NCBI GenBank assembly: GCA_965214945.1
Contig: OZ244029.1
Span: 248,001 to 312,000 of the forward strand
Length of the DNA stretch: 64,000 nucleotides
Direction: 5' to 3'
Source of the DNA: JAAXHB01 sp965214945
GTDB taxonomy: Bacteria; Actinomycetota; Acidimicrobiia; Acidimicrobiales; Aldehydirespiratoraceae
Part shown: in pieces, positions 43,732 to 52,572 of the stretch
How positions within the stretch are numbered: the stretch's first letter is position 1
Layout of the letters: every line of letters starts with the position of its first letter
Notes under the pieces: model-generated
Told to the model about the DNA's origin: nothing
The model's input: the letters and a program-made list of their open reading frames with translations, nothing else
Database searches by the model: none
Made by a program: the position numbers and the translations under genes

Positions 43732-43760
43732 CGATTGAATCTCACCCAGGAGGCGACATC

Positions 43761-44921
43761 ATGAACACACCTGGTTCGCGCGGGCTGTGGCGCTGGTTGG
43801 CACTCGCACTGGCTGCGGCGCTGATGTTCGCGGCGTGCAGCGGCGACGATGATGACGACGTGCCGGTCACAGCTGAGCCGGAGCCCGAGGCACCCGCCGA
43901 GCCGGAATCCGAGGCACCTGAGCCCGAGCCGGAGCCTGAGCCCGAAGTGCCCGCCGAGCCGGAGCCTGAGGCACCCGAGCCCGAGCCTGTCGAGCCGACC
44001 ACCATCCGCCTGGTCACCTGGGGAGCGGCGAAGTTCATCGACTTCATCGACCTCTATGTCGCCGAGGAGAACGGGTACTTCGCGGAGGCTGGAATCATCC
44101 TTGAGCAGCTCCCCGGATCGGGCGCCGGTGACGCGGTGTTCCAGCTCTTGGCCGGCAACGCCGACATCGCCATGGCCGACCCATTCTCCGGTTACTTTGC
44201 GGTTCTCGCAGGTGAAGATCTCGAGGGCATCTACTGCCCGTACACCCAGAACTGGCTCACAATGCTGGTCAACACCTCAGCCGGCATCGACTCGCCAGCG
44301 GACCTCAGAGGCAAGACCATCGCGGTCACCTCGCAGGCGTCGACCAGCAAGTGGTACGCGGCACTGCTGCTCGCCGCAAACGGCATCACCGAGGACGACG
44401 TGACCTTCGCGGCCACCGGCATCGACTTCGGCAGCGCGCTGCTGAGCGGCGAGGCCCAGGCCGCCTCCACGTGGGGCTCCATCAACTGGGCGCTCATCGA
44501 CAACGGTGGCATCCCCGCCGATCAGGTGGGTGACTACGTGATCTGGGAGTACGAACAGGTTCCCGGCCCCAACGACGTGTACTTCGCCAAACGCGGGTGG
44601 GTGAACGACAACGCCGACGCACTGGGCCGCTTCATCGACGCGCTGGAGAGGGCCAAGCTGTGGATCGAGGCCAACCCCGACGAAGCTGCCGTGATCGGCT
44701 CCAACTACGCGGTAGGCGCTGACAACCTGGTGCGAAACCGCGCGGTCATCGACTACCGCATCGAGATGCAAAACAACGGCCCCGGCGTCGCCGACAACGG
44801 CATGGGCTGGTGCGACGTGCCGACCATGCAGGACGTGGCCGACCAGGGTCGGGATCTCGGTATCCTTGAAGACTCGGTTGACGTGGCATCCATCATCAGC
44901 AACCGCTACATCGACAACTGA
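43761..44921 (+). CDS. ABC transporter substrate-binding lipoprotein (NitT/TauT/NMT1 type)
   Basis: A 386-residue lipoprotein. The signal peptide ends in the lipobox LMFAAC, so Cys26 would be lipidated. Then comes a low-complexity Glu/Pro linker to about residue 80 and an SsuA/THI5-like binding domain (RLVTWGAAKFIDFIDL, EENGYFAEAGIILEQLPGSG, GNADIAMADPFSG, LRGKTIAVTSQAS). Members bind sulfonates, nitrate, pyrimidines or other small organic ligands. The ATG at 43761 has AGGAGG 7 nt upstream. The adjacent palindrome and regulator suggest substrate-controlled expression. The ligand is unknown. Confidence 0.85.
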   Translation: MNTPGSRGLWRWLALALAAALMFAACSGDDDDDVPVTAEPEPEAPAEPESEAPEPEPEPEPEVPAEPEPEAPEPEPVEPTTIRLVTWGAAKFIDFIDLYVAEENGYFAEAGIILEQLPGSGAGDAVFQLLAGNADIAMADPFSGYFAVLAGEDLEGIYCPYTQNWLTMLVNTSAGIDSPADLRGKTIAVTSQASTSKWYAALLLAANGITEDDVTFAATGIDFGSALLSGEAQAASTWGSINWALIDNGGIPADQVGDYVIWEYEQVPGPNDVYFAKRGWVNDNADALGRFIDALERAKLWIEANPDEAAVIGSNYAVGADNLVRNRAVIDYRIEMQNNGPGVADNGMGWCDVPTMQDVADQGRDLGILEDSVDVASIISNRYIDN

Positions 44922-45030
44922 CGCATTGAGCTGCTGAAATTCGGCCGGTGCCCTTAGCGTCAACCGCGGATGCCAGGCAGCGACGCACACGGCGCCGGCC
45001 GGAGGCGGCCCAGCGAACTGAAACTCAAAG

Positions 45031-45807
45031 ATGACAAAGCGGCCTCTCAGGACAGGCCACATCGAGATCGACAATGTCTCCAAGACATTCGCGTCGGACG
45101 CGGGTGACATCGTCGCTCTGGACGGCATCGATTTTGATATCGCGCCCCGTGAGTTCGTCGGCGTTGTGGGGCCAAGCGGCTGCGGAAAGAGCACGCTGCT
45201 GCGCTGCATCGGAGGCCTGGTCACGCCGACGACGGGCTCGGTGCGCATCAGCGGCGAGGTCGTGCGGCGCCCGAACAGGAACATCGGCTACGTCTTCCAG
45301 AAGGCGGTGCTGCTGCCGTGGCGCACCGTTTGGGACAATGTGATGCTGCCGTTCGAGATCACCTCTGGCCGCCCCAACGCCGACGACCAGCGAAAAGGGG
45401 ACGAGGTGTTGGAGATGGTAGGCCTCGCGGAATACCGCAACCATCGGCCGAACGAGCTGTCCGGCGGAATGCAGCAGCGCGTGTCGGTGGCGCGCGCCCT
45501 GGTGGTGGAGCCGTCGATACTGCTGATGGACGAGCCGTTCGGCGCGCTCGACGCGCAGACGCGCGACTCGATGAACCTGGAGCTTCTCCGCATCTGGAAG
45601 GAAGCGCAGACCACTGTGGTGTTCGTCACCCATGACATAGGCGAGGCGCTGTTCCTATCCGATCGGGTGATGGTGATGTCGGCGCGGCCAGGAAAGATCC
45701 AGAATGTGATCCGGGTCGATATCGAGCGGCCCCGCACCTTTGAAGGGGTGGAGAGCGATCAGCGATTCTGGGGCCTCCGCCGCGTGATTAGAGAACAGCT
45801 GCACTAG
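45031..45807 (+). CDS. ABC transporter ATP-binding protein (NitT/TauT family)
   Basis: A 258-residue ATPase of the SsuB/TauB type. Motifs: Walker A GPSGCGKST, Q-loop YVFQKAVLLPWRTVWDNV, signature LSGGMQQRVSVARAL, Walker B ILLMDEPFGALDAQTR and switch histidine VTHDIGEALFL. It powers the permease encoded 2 bp downstream. It follows the binding-protein gene by 109 bp; that gap holds no clear terminator. Confidence 0.92.
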   Translation: MTKRPLRTGHIEIDNVSKTFASDAGDIVALDGIDFDIAPREFVGVVGPSGCGKSTLLRCIGGLVTPTTGSVRISGEVVRRPNRNIGYVFQKAVLLPWRTVWDNVMLPFEITSGRPNADDQRKGDEVLEMVGLAEYRNHRPNELSGGMQQRVSVARALVVEPSILLMDEPFGALDAQTRDSMNLELLRIWKEAQTTVVFVTHDIGEALFLSDRVMVMSARPGKIQNVIRVDIERPRTFEGVESDQRFWGLRRVIREQLH

Positions 45808-45809
45808 CC

Positions 45810-46610
45810 ATGCGCAGGGAGGCTTGGATAGGACGCGTTCTGGTGGCGCTGACGGCGGGGCTCCTGATTTTAGTCTGGCACCTGTGGGCGTCGACCAACT
45901 CGCCGCTGGTCTTGCCCACGCCTGGCGCGGTGTTGGAGCGTCTCATCGACTACATCAGCGCGGCACAGGCGAATGCGCACATCAGCATCACTGTGCAGGA
46001 GATCGTGGCCGGTTTCGCGCTCGGTGGCGTCGCCGGCGTCGGCTTGGGCACGCTGGCCGCGGAGTTCGGCATCGCCCGACGAGTGATCATGCCCTACGTC
46101 ATCATCACGCAGGCGCTGCCGAAATTCGCGCTCGCTCCTATCCTGGTACTCTGGTTCGGTTTTGGCATGACGTCGAAGGTGGTAATCGCCGCCCTGATCG
46201 CCTTTTTTCCTCTGTTTGAGAACACCCGTCTCGGGCTCACCTCAACCCCGCCGGAGATGTTGGAGCTGTTCCGAGCACTGCGAGCGTCGCGCTGGACGAC
46301 GTTGCTCAAGGGCCGGGTACCCTACGCGGTGCCGGCGATATTCAGCGGCCTCCGGGTGGCGCTGATGCTAGCGCTCGTGGGTGCCGTGGTCGCCGAGTAC
46401 GTGGGCGCCAACAAGGGCCTTGGAGCGCTGATTGTTGCCTCGAGGGGAACGCTCGACACCGAGCTGATGTTCGTCGTATTCGTGCTGCTGACGACGCTGG
46501 GACTTGCCTTGGACAAGCTCCATGGGATCGTGTACCGGCTCGTCATGCGCAGGCTGTATGGCTCGGCGGCCGCGGGCGAAAGCGGCCGCACGGTGGGGGT
46601 GTCGGTGTGA
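45810..46610 (+). CDS. ABC transporter permease (NitT/TauT family)
   Basis: A 266-residue permease of the SsuC/TauC type with about six membrane segments. The ATPase-contact loop is in TSTPPEMLELFRALRASRWTTL followed by GRVPYAVPAIFSGLRVA, the EAA motif region. It starts 2 bp after the ATPase stop and completes the importer. The fit with the binding protein suggests uptake of a small organic compound into the cytoplasm. Confidence 0.92.
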   Translation: MRREAWIGRVLVALTAGLLILVWHLWASTNSPLVLPTPGAVLERLIDYISAAQANAHISITVQEIVAGFALGGVAGVGLGTLAAEFGIARRVIMPYVIITQALPKFALAPILVLWFGFGMTSKVVIAALIAFFPLFENTRLGLTSTPPEMLELFRALRASRWTTLLKGRVPYAVPAIFSGLRVALMLALVGAVVAEYVGANKGLGALIVASRGTLDTELMFVVFVLLTTLGLALDKLHGIVYRLVMRRLYGSAAAGESGRTVGVSV

Positions 46611-46664
46611 GTAGCGGCCCGAGCACGGGCGCGACGAAGCCCCGGCTCTGACCGGCTTCGGCTG

Positions 46665-47651
46665 ATGGACTTCGGCTGGCGGGTGCCGTCTTATGCCAGC
46701 GGCAGTGTGTCGGCGGCCACCACCCGGAAGCTGGTCCCGTATTTCGCCAAGGTGGAGGAGGCGGGCTTCACCGGGCTCTGGGTGATTGACCATCTCCTTG
46801 TGGCCCCCAACGTGTATTCGGTGGCCTGGCAGGATCCGATGATCATCCTCGCAGCGGCCGCGGGGGTCACCGAACGGATCCGTCTGGGAACGGCCATTCT
46901 GTGCGCGCCTTTCCGGCACCCGACGATCATCGCCAAAGAGGCCGCAACCATCGATCACCTGTCCGGCGGCGGGCGCATGATCCTCGGTGTCGGCGCCGGC
47001 CACGACGACCAGGAGTTCGCGTCCGTGGGCATTGCGAGGCGCGAGCGCGGCCGACGCACTGACGAAGCGCTCGAGCTGATCGAGCTGTTGCTCACACAAG
47101 ACGACGTGAGCTACAAGGGCGCCTATTACAGCGTGGGCGACGGCACCACTTTGTACCCTCGGCCCGAGAATCCCATCCCCATCTGGATCGGCGGTGGCTC
47201 CCAGGTGCATGTTGTGGACAACGTCGACGCTCCTAACATGGCCCCGGCAGTGCTGCGGCGAATCGGCAGACACCAGGGCTGGATCTGCCGCTCCAGCGGA
47301 ACCAGTCCGGCTATCGTCGCCGACGACATCGCCAGAGTGCGCGGCTATCTCCAGCGTCGTCGAAACATGGACGACTTCACGATGTCCCACGCTCAGTGGC
47401 TGCACATAGTTGACTCAGCCGACCGCGACCGGGTGATCGCCGAGCAGCTCGCCGCGTATCGCACAGTGATGGATGTCAAGCGGTCCGACGAAGACCTGCG
47501 CAATGCCTACCTCTTCGGCACCATCGACGAGATGACTGCCCGCATCGTAGATCTGAAGGCCGGAGGCGTGGACCACCTGATCATCAACCCGCTCACCGAC
47601 GACCCGGCTCAGATCGACTTGTTCGCCGACAAGATCATGGCCCACGTCTGA
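46665..47651 (+). CDS. LLM-class flavin-dependent oxidoreductase
   Basis: A 328-residue luciferase-like protein. Recognisable parts: GLWVIDHLLVAP, ITERIRLGT-like VTERIRLGTAIL, FRHPTIIAKEAATIDHLSGG with RMILGVGAGH, RRTDEALELIELLLTQDDVSY and NPIPIWIGGGS. It would use FMNH2 or F420H2 to oxidise or reduce a small substrate. It lies between the transporter and the amidohydrolase on the same strand, so it is probably a step of the same catabolic pathway. The ATG has no obvious ribosome site. Confidence 0.82.
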   Translation: MDFGWRVPSYASGSVSAATTRKLVPYFAKVEEAGFTGLWVIDHLLVAPNVYSVAWQDPMIILAAAAGVTERIRLGTAILCAPFRHPTIIAKEAATIDHLSGGGRMILGVGAGHDDQEFASVGIARRERGRRTDEALELIELLLTQDDVSYKGAYYSVGDGTTLYPRPENPIPIWIGGGSQVHVVDNVDAPNMAPAVLRRIGRHQGWICRSSGTSPAIVADDIARVRGYLQRRRNMDDFTMSHAQWLHIVDSADRDRVIAEQLAAYRTVMDVKRSDEDLRNAYLFGTIDEMTARIVDLKAGGVDHLIINPLTDDPAQIDLFADKIMAHV

Positions 47652-47711
47652 GCGACCCGGCTCGGCCCGTGCGGTCGGGTACACCACAATCCCGCACCTA
47701 GGGAGGCTTGC

Positions 47712-48878
47712 ATGCAACTCGTGCTCCACAACATCGGCTGTGTGCTGACAGGCGACATCGACGTGCCCACGCTCGACGCCGAGGTGATCGTCGTCGACAA
47801 CGGCCGCATCGCCTCCTTTGACAGCGCTGCGGCGACTGACGCCGACACGGTGGTGGACTGCCAGCAGATGACCGTCGCTCCCGGGCTTACCGACACCCAC
47901 ATCCACCCGACTCAGGGCGATTACGCGCCGAAGCAGGAGTCGAGCGGCTACCTGGAGCGGATGCTGCACGGCGCGGTGACGCGCGCCATGTCCGCCGGCG
48001 AGGTCCACACTCCGGGCCGCTCCGGTGCCGAGTCGGCGCTGGCGATCGCGCTGGGGGCGTTCCACTCGTTCCGCAGATACCGGCCGCATGGGATGAAAGT
48101 CCATGCCGGCGCGATGTTGCTTGAGACCGACACCGATTTCGCGCACATCGACAGAGCTCATGCCGCGGGGATGCGGATCATCGGCGAAGTGGGCATCGGG
48201 TCGCTCAAAGAACCGTTGCGCTCAGCGGAGCTCACCGCACACGCACGCAGCCTTGGCATGACGGTGCACATGCATTGCGGCTGCACCTCTGACCGTGGGC
48301 CGGGCGGCGACGAGCACCCGTATTTTTCCGCTGAGGACGTGATGACGGTCCGCCCGACGATCGCGTCTCACGCCAACACCTTCGCGTCGCTCTCCGATGA
48401 GGACATCGACCGTCTGTGCGCCGAGGACGGCCCCGAGTACGTGGAGGTCGTACAGGCTGGCGGGACGCGTCCGATGCTTCGGGTGGTGGAGCGGCTCGCG
48501 GCGGCCGGCTCGCTGCACCGGCTGCTGATCGGCACCGACACTCCCACCGGATACGGCGTCACCCCACTGGGCATCCTCAAGACCCTCGGCGACGTTTGCT
48601 CTCTCGGCGGTGTCGCACCCGAAGTCGGATGGGCTGTCGCCTCCGGCCAGGGGGCACGGGCGTTCGGATGCGACGGCAACGTCATCAAGGTCGGGGCTGC
48701 CGCCGATCTCGTGGTGATGGACGCGTCGCTGGGGTCGGTTCACGAGACTGCCGTCGAGGCCATCGGCGCCGGCGAGTTCCCCGGCGTGGCCCTGGTGGTG
48801 ACCGACGGTGCCGTGCGCGTCAACGGGTCGCTCTGCACGCTGCGCTCCCGCCGCGTGGCCCACATCAGCGGGGGCTGA
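47712..48878 (+). CDS. Amidohydrolase (enamidase-like)
   Basis: A 388-residue metal-dependent hydrolase. Metal-binding TDTHIHPTQGDY, then AAGMRIIGEVGIGSLKEP, HMHCGCTS, SHANTFASLSDEDIDRL, GTDTPTGYGVTPLGILKTL and ADLVVMDASLGSV follow the pattern of enamidase, the enzyme that opens the lactam ring of 1,4,5,6-tetrahydro-6-oxonicotinate in nicotinate fermentation. The neighbouring molybdenum hydroxylase and LLM oxidoreductase make a ring-hydroxylation, reduction and ring-opening sequence plausible. The exact substrate is not shown. GGGAGG precedes the ATG at 47712. Confidence 0.78.
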   Translation: MQLVLHNIGCVLTGDIDVPTLDAEVIVVDNGRIASFDSAAATDADTVVDCQQMTVAPGLTDTHIHPTQGDYAPKQESSGYLERMLHGAVTRAMSAGEVHTPGRSGAESALAIALGAFHSFRRYRPHGMKVHAGAMLLETDTDFAHIDRAHAAGMRIIGEVGIGSLKEPLRSAELTAHARSLGMTVHMHCGCTSDRGPGGDEHPYFSAEDVMTVRPTIASHANTFASLSDEDIDRLCAEDGPEYVEVVQAGGTRPMLRVVERLAAAGSLHRLLIGTDTPTGYGVTPLGILKTLGDVCSLGGVAPEVGWAVASGQGARAFGCDGNVIKVGAAADLVVMDASLGSVHETAVEAIGAGEFPGVALVVTDGAVRVNGSLCTLRSRRVAHISGG

Positions 48879-48974
48879 CAGCGATCAGCACCCGGGGCGG
48901 CTCGTTTCTGGGCGCGGCCTCACTCCGCTCGCACATGTCGGCCAGAGGTCGAGCCCTCCCCTTCTCGTTCTCAC

Positions 48975-49069
48975 CCTTTGCGCGTGTGGACAACCGCCGC
49001 GACGCCTCTTCCACAAACCGCGGACGCCGCCTCCTGCCCGTTAGCGTCCTTTGCGCGTGTAGACGACCG
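48975..49069. repeat. 22-bp direct repeat (20/22 identical), copies 73 bp apart
   Basis: CCTTTGCGCGTGT(G/A)GAC(A/G)ACCG occurs at 48975-48996 and 49048-49069, in the gap between the amidohydrolase and the HMG-CoA-synthase-like gene. The second copy abuts the -10 box at 49071, so these may be regulatory. Confidence 0.6.
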
Positions 49070-49070
49070 T

Positions 49071-49076
49071 TAGGGT
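49071..49076 (+). promoter_or_regulatory. -10 box TAGGGT before the HMG-CoA-synthase-like gene
   Basis: TAGGGT ends 7 nt before the ATG at 49084 and covers the alternative GTG at 49075. This favours a leaderless ATG start. Confidence 0.5.
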
Positions 49077-49083
49077 GACCCAG

Positions 49084-50532
49084 ATGCGCGGGGTGGTCGC
49101 GGCGGCCGGGTATGTGCCGTATCACCGGCTGGACCGATCTGAGATCACCGCCTTTCTCGGCGCCGGGGGTGGTCGCGGCACGCGGGCGGTCGCCTCACAC
49201 GACGAGGACACTACCACCATGGGTGCCGCTGCCGCCAACCTGGCGCTGCGCTCTACGCAGGCGCGGCCCGGATCTCTTTGGTTTTCCACTTCTGCGCCCG
49301 CCTATCTGGAGAAGACCAACGCAGCCGCCGTTCACGCCGCTCTGAGCCTGCCGTCCGACGTGGACGCCGTCGACTTCGGTGGAGCCGTTCGCTCCGGGAT
49401 CGGCTCGCTGCGCGCCGCGCTGACCGGATCGTCTTCCGCTTCGGTGCTAGTGGTGGCGGCCGACATCCGCGACGGCCGGCCCGCAGGCGCCGACGAGGCC
49501 GCCTGCGGGGACGGTGCCGCGGCCGTGCTGGTCGCGGCACCGTCCCACGGGCGGGTCGTGGCGGAGTGCGTCGGCTCGGCGGCGCGCACAGTGGAGGTAA
49601 TCGACCGCTGGAGGCTGCCCGGCGACCCAGTAACGAGCGCATGGGAGGAGCGCTTTGTCGAGACCGTCTACGCGCCGGCTGCGGAACAGGCCCTGCACGA
49701 TGCGCTCGCCGATGCCGGACTCGGCCCCGCCGACATCGATCATCTCGCAGTGACCGGACCGAACCGCCGGGCCGTGGCCCGCGCCGCACGGTTGCTCGCG
49801 AAGGTCGTGCCGTCAGCTGACGTGTCGGGCGCGACCGAAAGCCTCCAAGCGAGCGTCGGCGACACCGGCGCAGCTCAGGCCGCGCTGGCGCTGTGCTCGC
49901 TGCTCGAGACAGCTCAGCCCGGTGAGCACATTGCCGTGGTGGGGCTCGCCGACGGCGCCACGTCGATTATCCTGCGGGCCACGGAGGCTCTGGCCGATTA
50001 CCGTCCTGCGGCGCCGGTCGTCGATCAGATTGAGGCGGGCGGAGCGCTCGACTACGGGCGGTTTCTCGCCTGGCGCCGGATGATCACTGTCGAGCCCCCG
50101 AACCGTCCTCTGCCGAGCCGCCCGTCCGCGCCGGCGTCTTGGAGGCGCTCCGGCTGGAAGTTCGGCTTCACCGGCTCACGCGACCGAACGTCACAGATGG
50201 TGCACATGCCGCCGGCCAGGGTCTCCGAGAAGGGCGGAGCACTCGACGACATGGTGCCCGAGACGATGGCGCAAAAAGCCGGGACGGTAACGGGGTTCAC
50301 CGTCGACCGGCTGGCGTATTCGCCCAGCCCGCCGGTGGTGGTCGCTGTGGTGGATTTCGACGGCGGCGGCCGCGCGCTGCTGGAGCTGACCGACGTGCGT
50401 GCCAGCGAGGTGCGAGTCGGGATGCGCGTGACCCCCGCGTTCCGGAGGCTCTACACCGCCGACGGCGTTCACAACTACTTCTGGAAAGCCCGTCCGGTGT
50501 TCGGGGCCGCCGACGAGGGAGCCGGCACGTGA
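49084..50532 (+). CDS. HMG-CoA-synthase-like protein fused to a DUF35 OB domain, with key cysteines missing
   Basis: A 482-residue protein. Residues 1-300 resemble HMG-CoA synthase/KAS III; at the position of the catalytic cysteine the segment reads GGAVRSG (Val102), where thiolase-fold synthases have ACKAG or ACYGG. The C-terminal third is a DUF35-like OB fold (GTVTGFTVDRLAYSPSPPVV, then LTDVRASEVRVG and YTADGVHNYFWKARPV). The usual rubredoxin-like knuckle before it is degenerate: GSRDRTSQMVHMPPARVS has no cysteines. DUF35 proteins normally partner thiolase-type enzymes, and a thiolase follows with a GTGA overlap. A structural or scaffolding role is more likely than HMG-CoA synthesis. Confidence 0.75.
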   Translation: MRGVVAAAGYVPYHRLDRSEITAFLGAGGGRGTRAVASHDEDTTTMGAAAANLALRSTQARPGSLWFSTSAPAYLEKTNAAAVHAALSLPSDVDAVDFGGAVRSGIGSLRAALTGSSSASVLVVAADIRDGRPAGADEAACGDGAAAVLVAAPSHGRVVAECVGSAARTVEVIDRWRLPGDPVTSAWEERFVETVYAPAAEQALHDALADAGLGPADIDHLAVTGPNRRAVARAARLLAKVVPSADVSGATESLQASVGDTGAAQAALALCSLLETAQPGEHIAVVGLADGATSIILRATEALADYRPAAPVVDQIEAGGALDYGRFLAWRRMITVEPPNRPLPSRPSAPASWRRSGWKFGFTGSRDRTSQMVHMPPARVSEKGGALDDMVPETMAQKAGTVTGFTVDRLAYSPSPPVVVAVVDFDGGGRALLELTDVRASEVRVGMRVTPAFRRLYTADGVHNYFWKARPVFGAADEGAGT

Positions 50533-51716
50533 GTTCCAACGGCATTGCGGATCAGGTCGCGATCATCGGTATGGGCTGCACGCGCTTCGCGGAGCATTGG
50601 GACAAGTCCCTTGACGACCTGATCATCGAAGCTGCGCACGCAGCCTGCCGGTCGGCGGGAACGGCGCTGGAGGCGATCGACGCGTTCTGGTTCGGCACAT
50701 CGCAGTCGGCGGCCTCGGGCCTGGCGATGGCCGGTCCGCTGAAGATCCGAGGCAAGCCGGTCACCAGGGTTGAGAACTATTGCGCGACCGGCTCCGAGGC
50801 CCTTCGCCAGGCCTGCTACGCGGTGGCGTCCGGTGCTTACGACACGGCGATGGCCCTGGGCGCGGAGAAGACTAAGGACAGCGGTTACCAGGGCCTCAAC
50901 GCTTTCGCGATCCCCGCCGACGGCACTCAGCGAACGCTGACCGCGGCGGCGATGTTCTCTCTGATGCTCGACGCCTACGCCGCGGCGCATTCCGTCGACC
51001 CCGATCAGGTGCGCTACGCCGCGGCGCGCATCGCCGAGAAGAACCACCGCAACGGCTCGCACAACGAGCTGGCGCAGTTCCGCCGCGAGGTGTCCGCGGA
51101 GCGGATTTGCGGCATGCCCCAAGTGGCCGGGCGTCTCAGTGTGTTCGACTGCGCGGGGGTGGCCGATGGCGCCGCCGCCGCTGTTGTGTGCCGGGCGCCC
51201 GACGCCCGCGCTCGTAGCGCCGACCAGCTCTACGTGAAGGGCCTGTCCGTGGTGACCGGCACCGGTGCCAGCTCGCTCGACTACGACTACACCACCATGC
51301 CCGAATGCGCTCAAGCCGCCGCCGACGCGTACACCCAGGCCGGCGTGGCCGACCCGCGCGCTGAGCTGGCCCTGGCAGAGGTTCACGACTGTTTCACGCC
51401 GACGGAGCTGGTGCTGATGGAGGATCTGGGGTTCTCGGCCCAGGGCGCGGCCTGGAGGGACGTGCTCGACGGCGCCTTCGACCTCGACGGCGATCTGCCG
51501 GTCAACACGGACGGCGGGCTCAAGTCGTTCGGACACCCGGTCGGGGCAAGCGGGCTGCGGATGGTCTATGAGCTGTGGCTGCAGCTCAGGCGCGAGGCCC
51601 CGCCGCAGCGCCAGATCGCTCTGAGGGGCCGAACGCTGGGGCTGACGCACAACCTCGGCGGCTATCCCGGCGAGATGGTCAGCTTCGTCGGCGTGTTCGG
51701 AACCGAGCCAGGCTGA
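50529..51716 (+). CDS. Thiolase family protein (SCP-x/acetyl-CoA acetyltransferase-like)
   Basis: A 395-residue thiolase with active-site Cys85 in VENYCATGSEALRQA, EVHDCFTPTE and the His of GGLKSFGHPVGASGLRM. It resembles SCP-x-type thiolases and the Ltp2-like aldolases that work with DUF35 partners. The GTG at 50529 overlaps the preceding HMG-CoA-synthase/DUF35 stop, so the two are probably a complex: the first supplies a DUF35 scaffold, this one the catalytic cysteine. It may cleave a CoA-bound intermediate of the catabolic pathway. Confidence 0.88.
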   Translation: MSSNGIADQVAIIGMGCTRFAEHWDKSLDDLIIEAAHAACRSAGTALEAIDAFWFGTSQSAASGLAMAGPLKIRGKPVTRVENYCATGSEALRQACYAVASGAYDTAMALGAEKTKDSGYQGLNAFAIPADGTQRTLTAAAMFSLMLDAYAAAHSVDPDQVRYAAARIAEKNHRNGSHNELAQFRREVSAERICGMPQVAGRLSVFDCAGVADGAAAAVVCRAPDARARSADQLYVKGLSVVTGTGASSLDYDYTTMPECAQAAADAYTQAGVADPRAELALAEVHDCFTPTELVLMEDLGFSAQGAAWRDVLDGAFDLDGDLPVNTDGGLKSFGHPVGASGLRMVYELWLQLRREAPPQRQIALRGRTLGLTHNLGGYPGEMVSFVGVFGTEPG

Positions 51717-51741
51717 CGGCCGGAACTGGGAGACGCGAGCT

Positions 51742-52545
51742 GTGGCGAGTTGGTCTAGGGCCCCGGAGGGGCCGTTCGGGGCTGGTGTGGCGCGGGTGCC
51801 GCTCGAGCCCGACACGCTGGAGCGGGTAGTGGCGCAGATCCAGTTCACTCCGGTCCTCAGCGTCCGCGAGCAAGGCTTCATCGCTGCGTTCCAGGAGTCG
51901 GTGCGCGGCTGCTATCCGCTGTTCCAAAACGAGGTCCAGCAACGGGTCGGCCACGGCGACCAGGGCGCTCTGCAGGTGTCCGACACGGTGATCTGGCGCT
52001 TCAAGGACGTGAGCGAGATCTGGCAGATCTCGCTGTCGGAGGACTTCGCGTCGCTCGACTGCACCGACTACTCCCACCGGGACGACTTCGCATGGCGCCT
52101 CCGGCAGACCCTCGACGCCGTGGACCGGCACATTCGACCGGTGCTCACAACCCGTGTTGGGGTGCGCTACACCAACCGGTTCCGGGGTGCCGCATACGAA
52201 CTCCTAAGCGACTTCATCCGGCCGGAGCTTCTAGGGATGACGATCGCCGATCTCGGCACCGGTGGCGTGCTTAGCCAGCTCACACAGGCGGAGTTCAAAG
52301 CCGACGGAGTGAATATGTACGGGCGCTGGGGGTCGGTGCCGGCGGGCGCTGCGCCCGACGCCTCCCTCGAGACGCTCGACGAAGCGAGCTGGCTGCTCGA
52401 CCTTGACGCGTTCACGGAGTCGATGGCACCTTTCGACGTGGGTTCGTGCGCCCAGGACGCGTTGCGCTTCTCGGCTGTGGTGTACAACTTCTTCAGGTGG
52501 GCCGTGTCAGACGAGTTCCTGGACGCCTACGGGGTATCACCGTGA
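51742..52545 (+). CDS. TIGR04255 family protein
   Basis: A 267-residue protein. LERVVAQIQFTPVLSV at the N terminus, a central WRFKDVSEIWQISLSEDFASLDCTDY and TTRVGVRYTNRF match the TIGR04255 family, whose role is unknown and whose distribution is patchy. It has no signal peptide or membrane segment. GTG 51742 starts 25 bp after the thiolase gene. Such proteins often sit beside mobile or defence genes, so its place inside a catabolic cluster is unexpected; it may be a passenger. Confidence 0.7.
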   Translation: MASWSRAPEGPFGAGVARVPLEPDTLERVVAQIQFTPVLSVREQGFIAAFQESVRGCYPLFQNEVQQRVGHGDQGALQVSDTVIWRFKDVSEIWQISLSEDFASLDCTDYSHRDDFAWRLRQTLDAVDRHIRPVLTTRVGVRYTNRFRGAAYELLSDFIRPELLGMTIADLGTGGVLSQLTQAEFKADGVNMYGRWGSVPAGAAPDASLETLDEASWLLDLDAFTESMAPFDVGSCAQDALRFSAVVYNFFRWAVSDEFLDAYGVSP

Positions 52546-52572
52546 GCCGGGCGCAGGCGCGAGGACGCCACG

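Noticed and set aside
43867..44000. Glu/Pro-rich repeats as a CRISPR-like or mobile repeat
   Set aside because: They are degenerate codon repeats in frame within a lipoprotein linker; no spacers.
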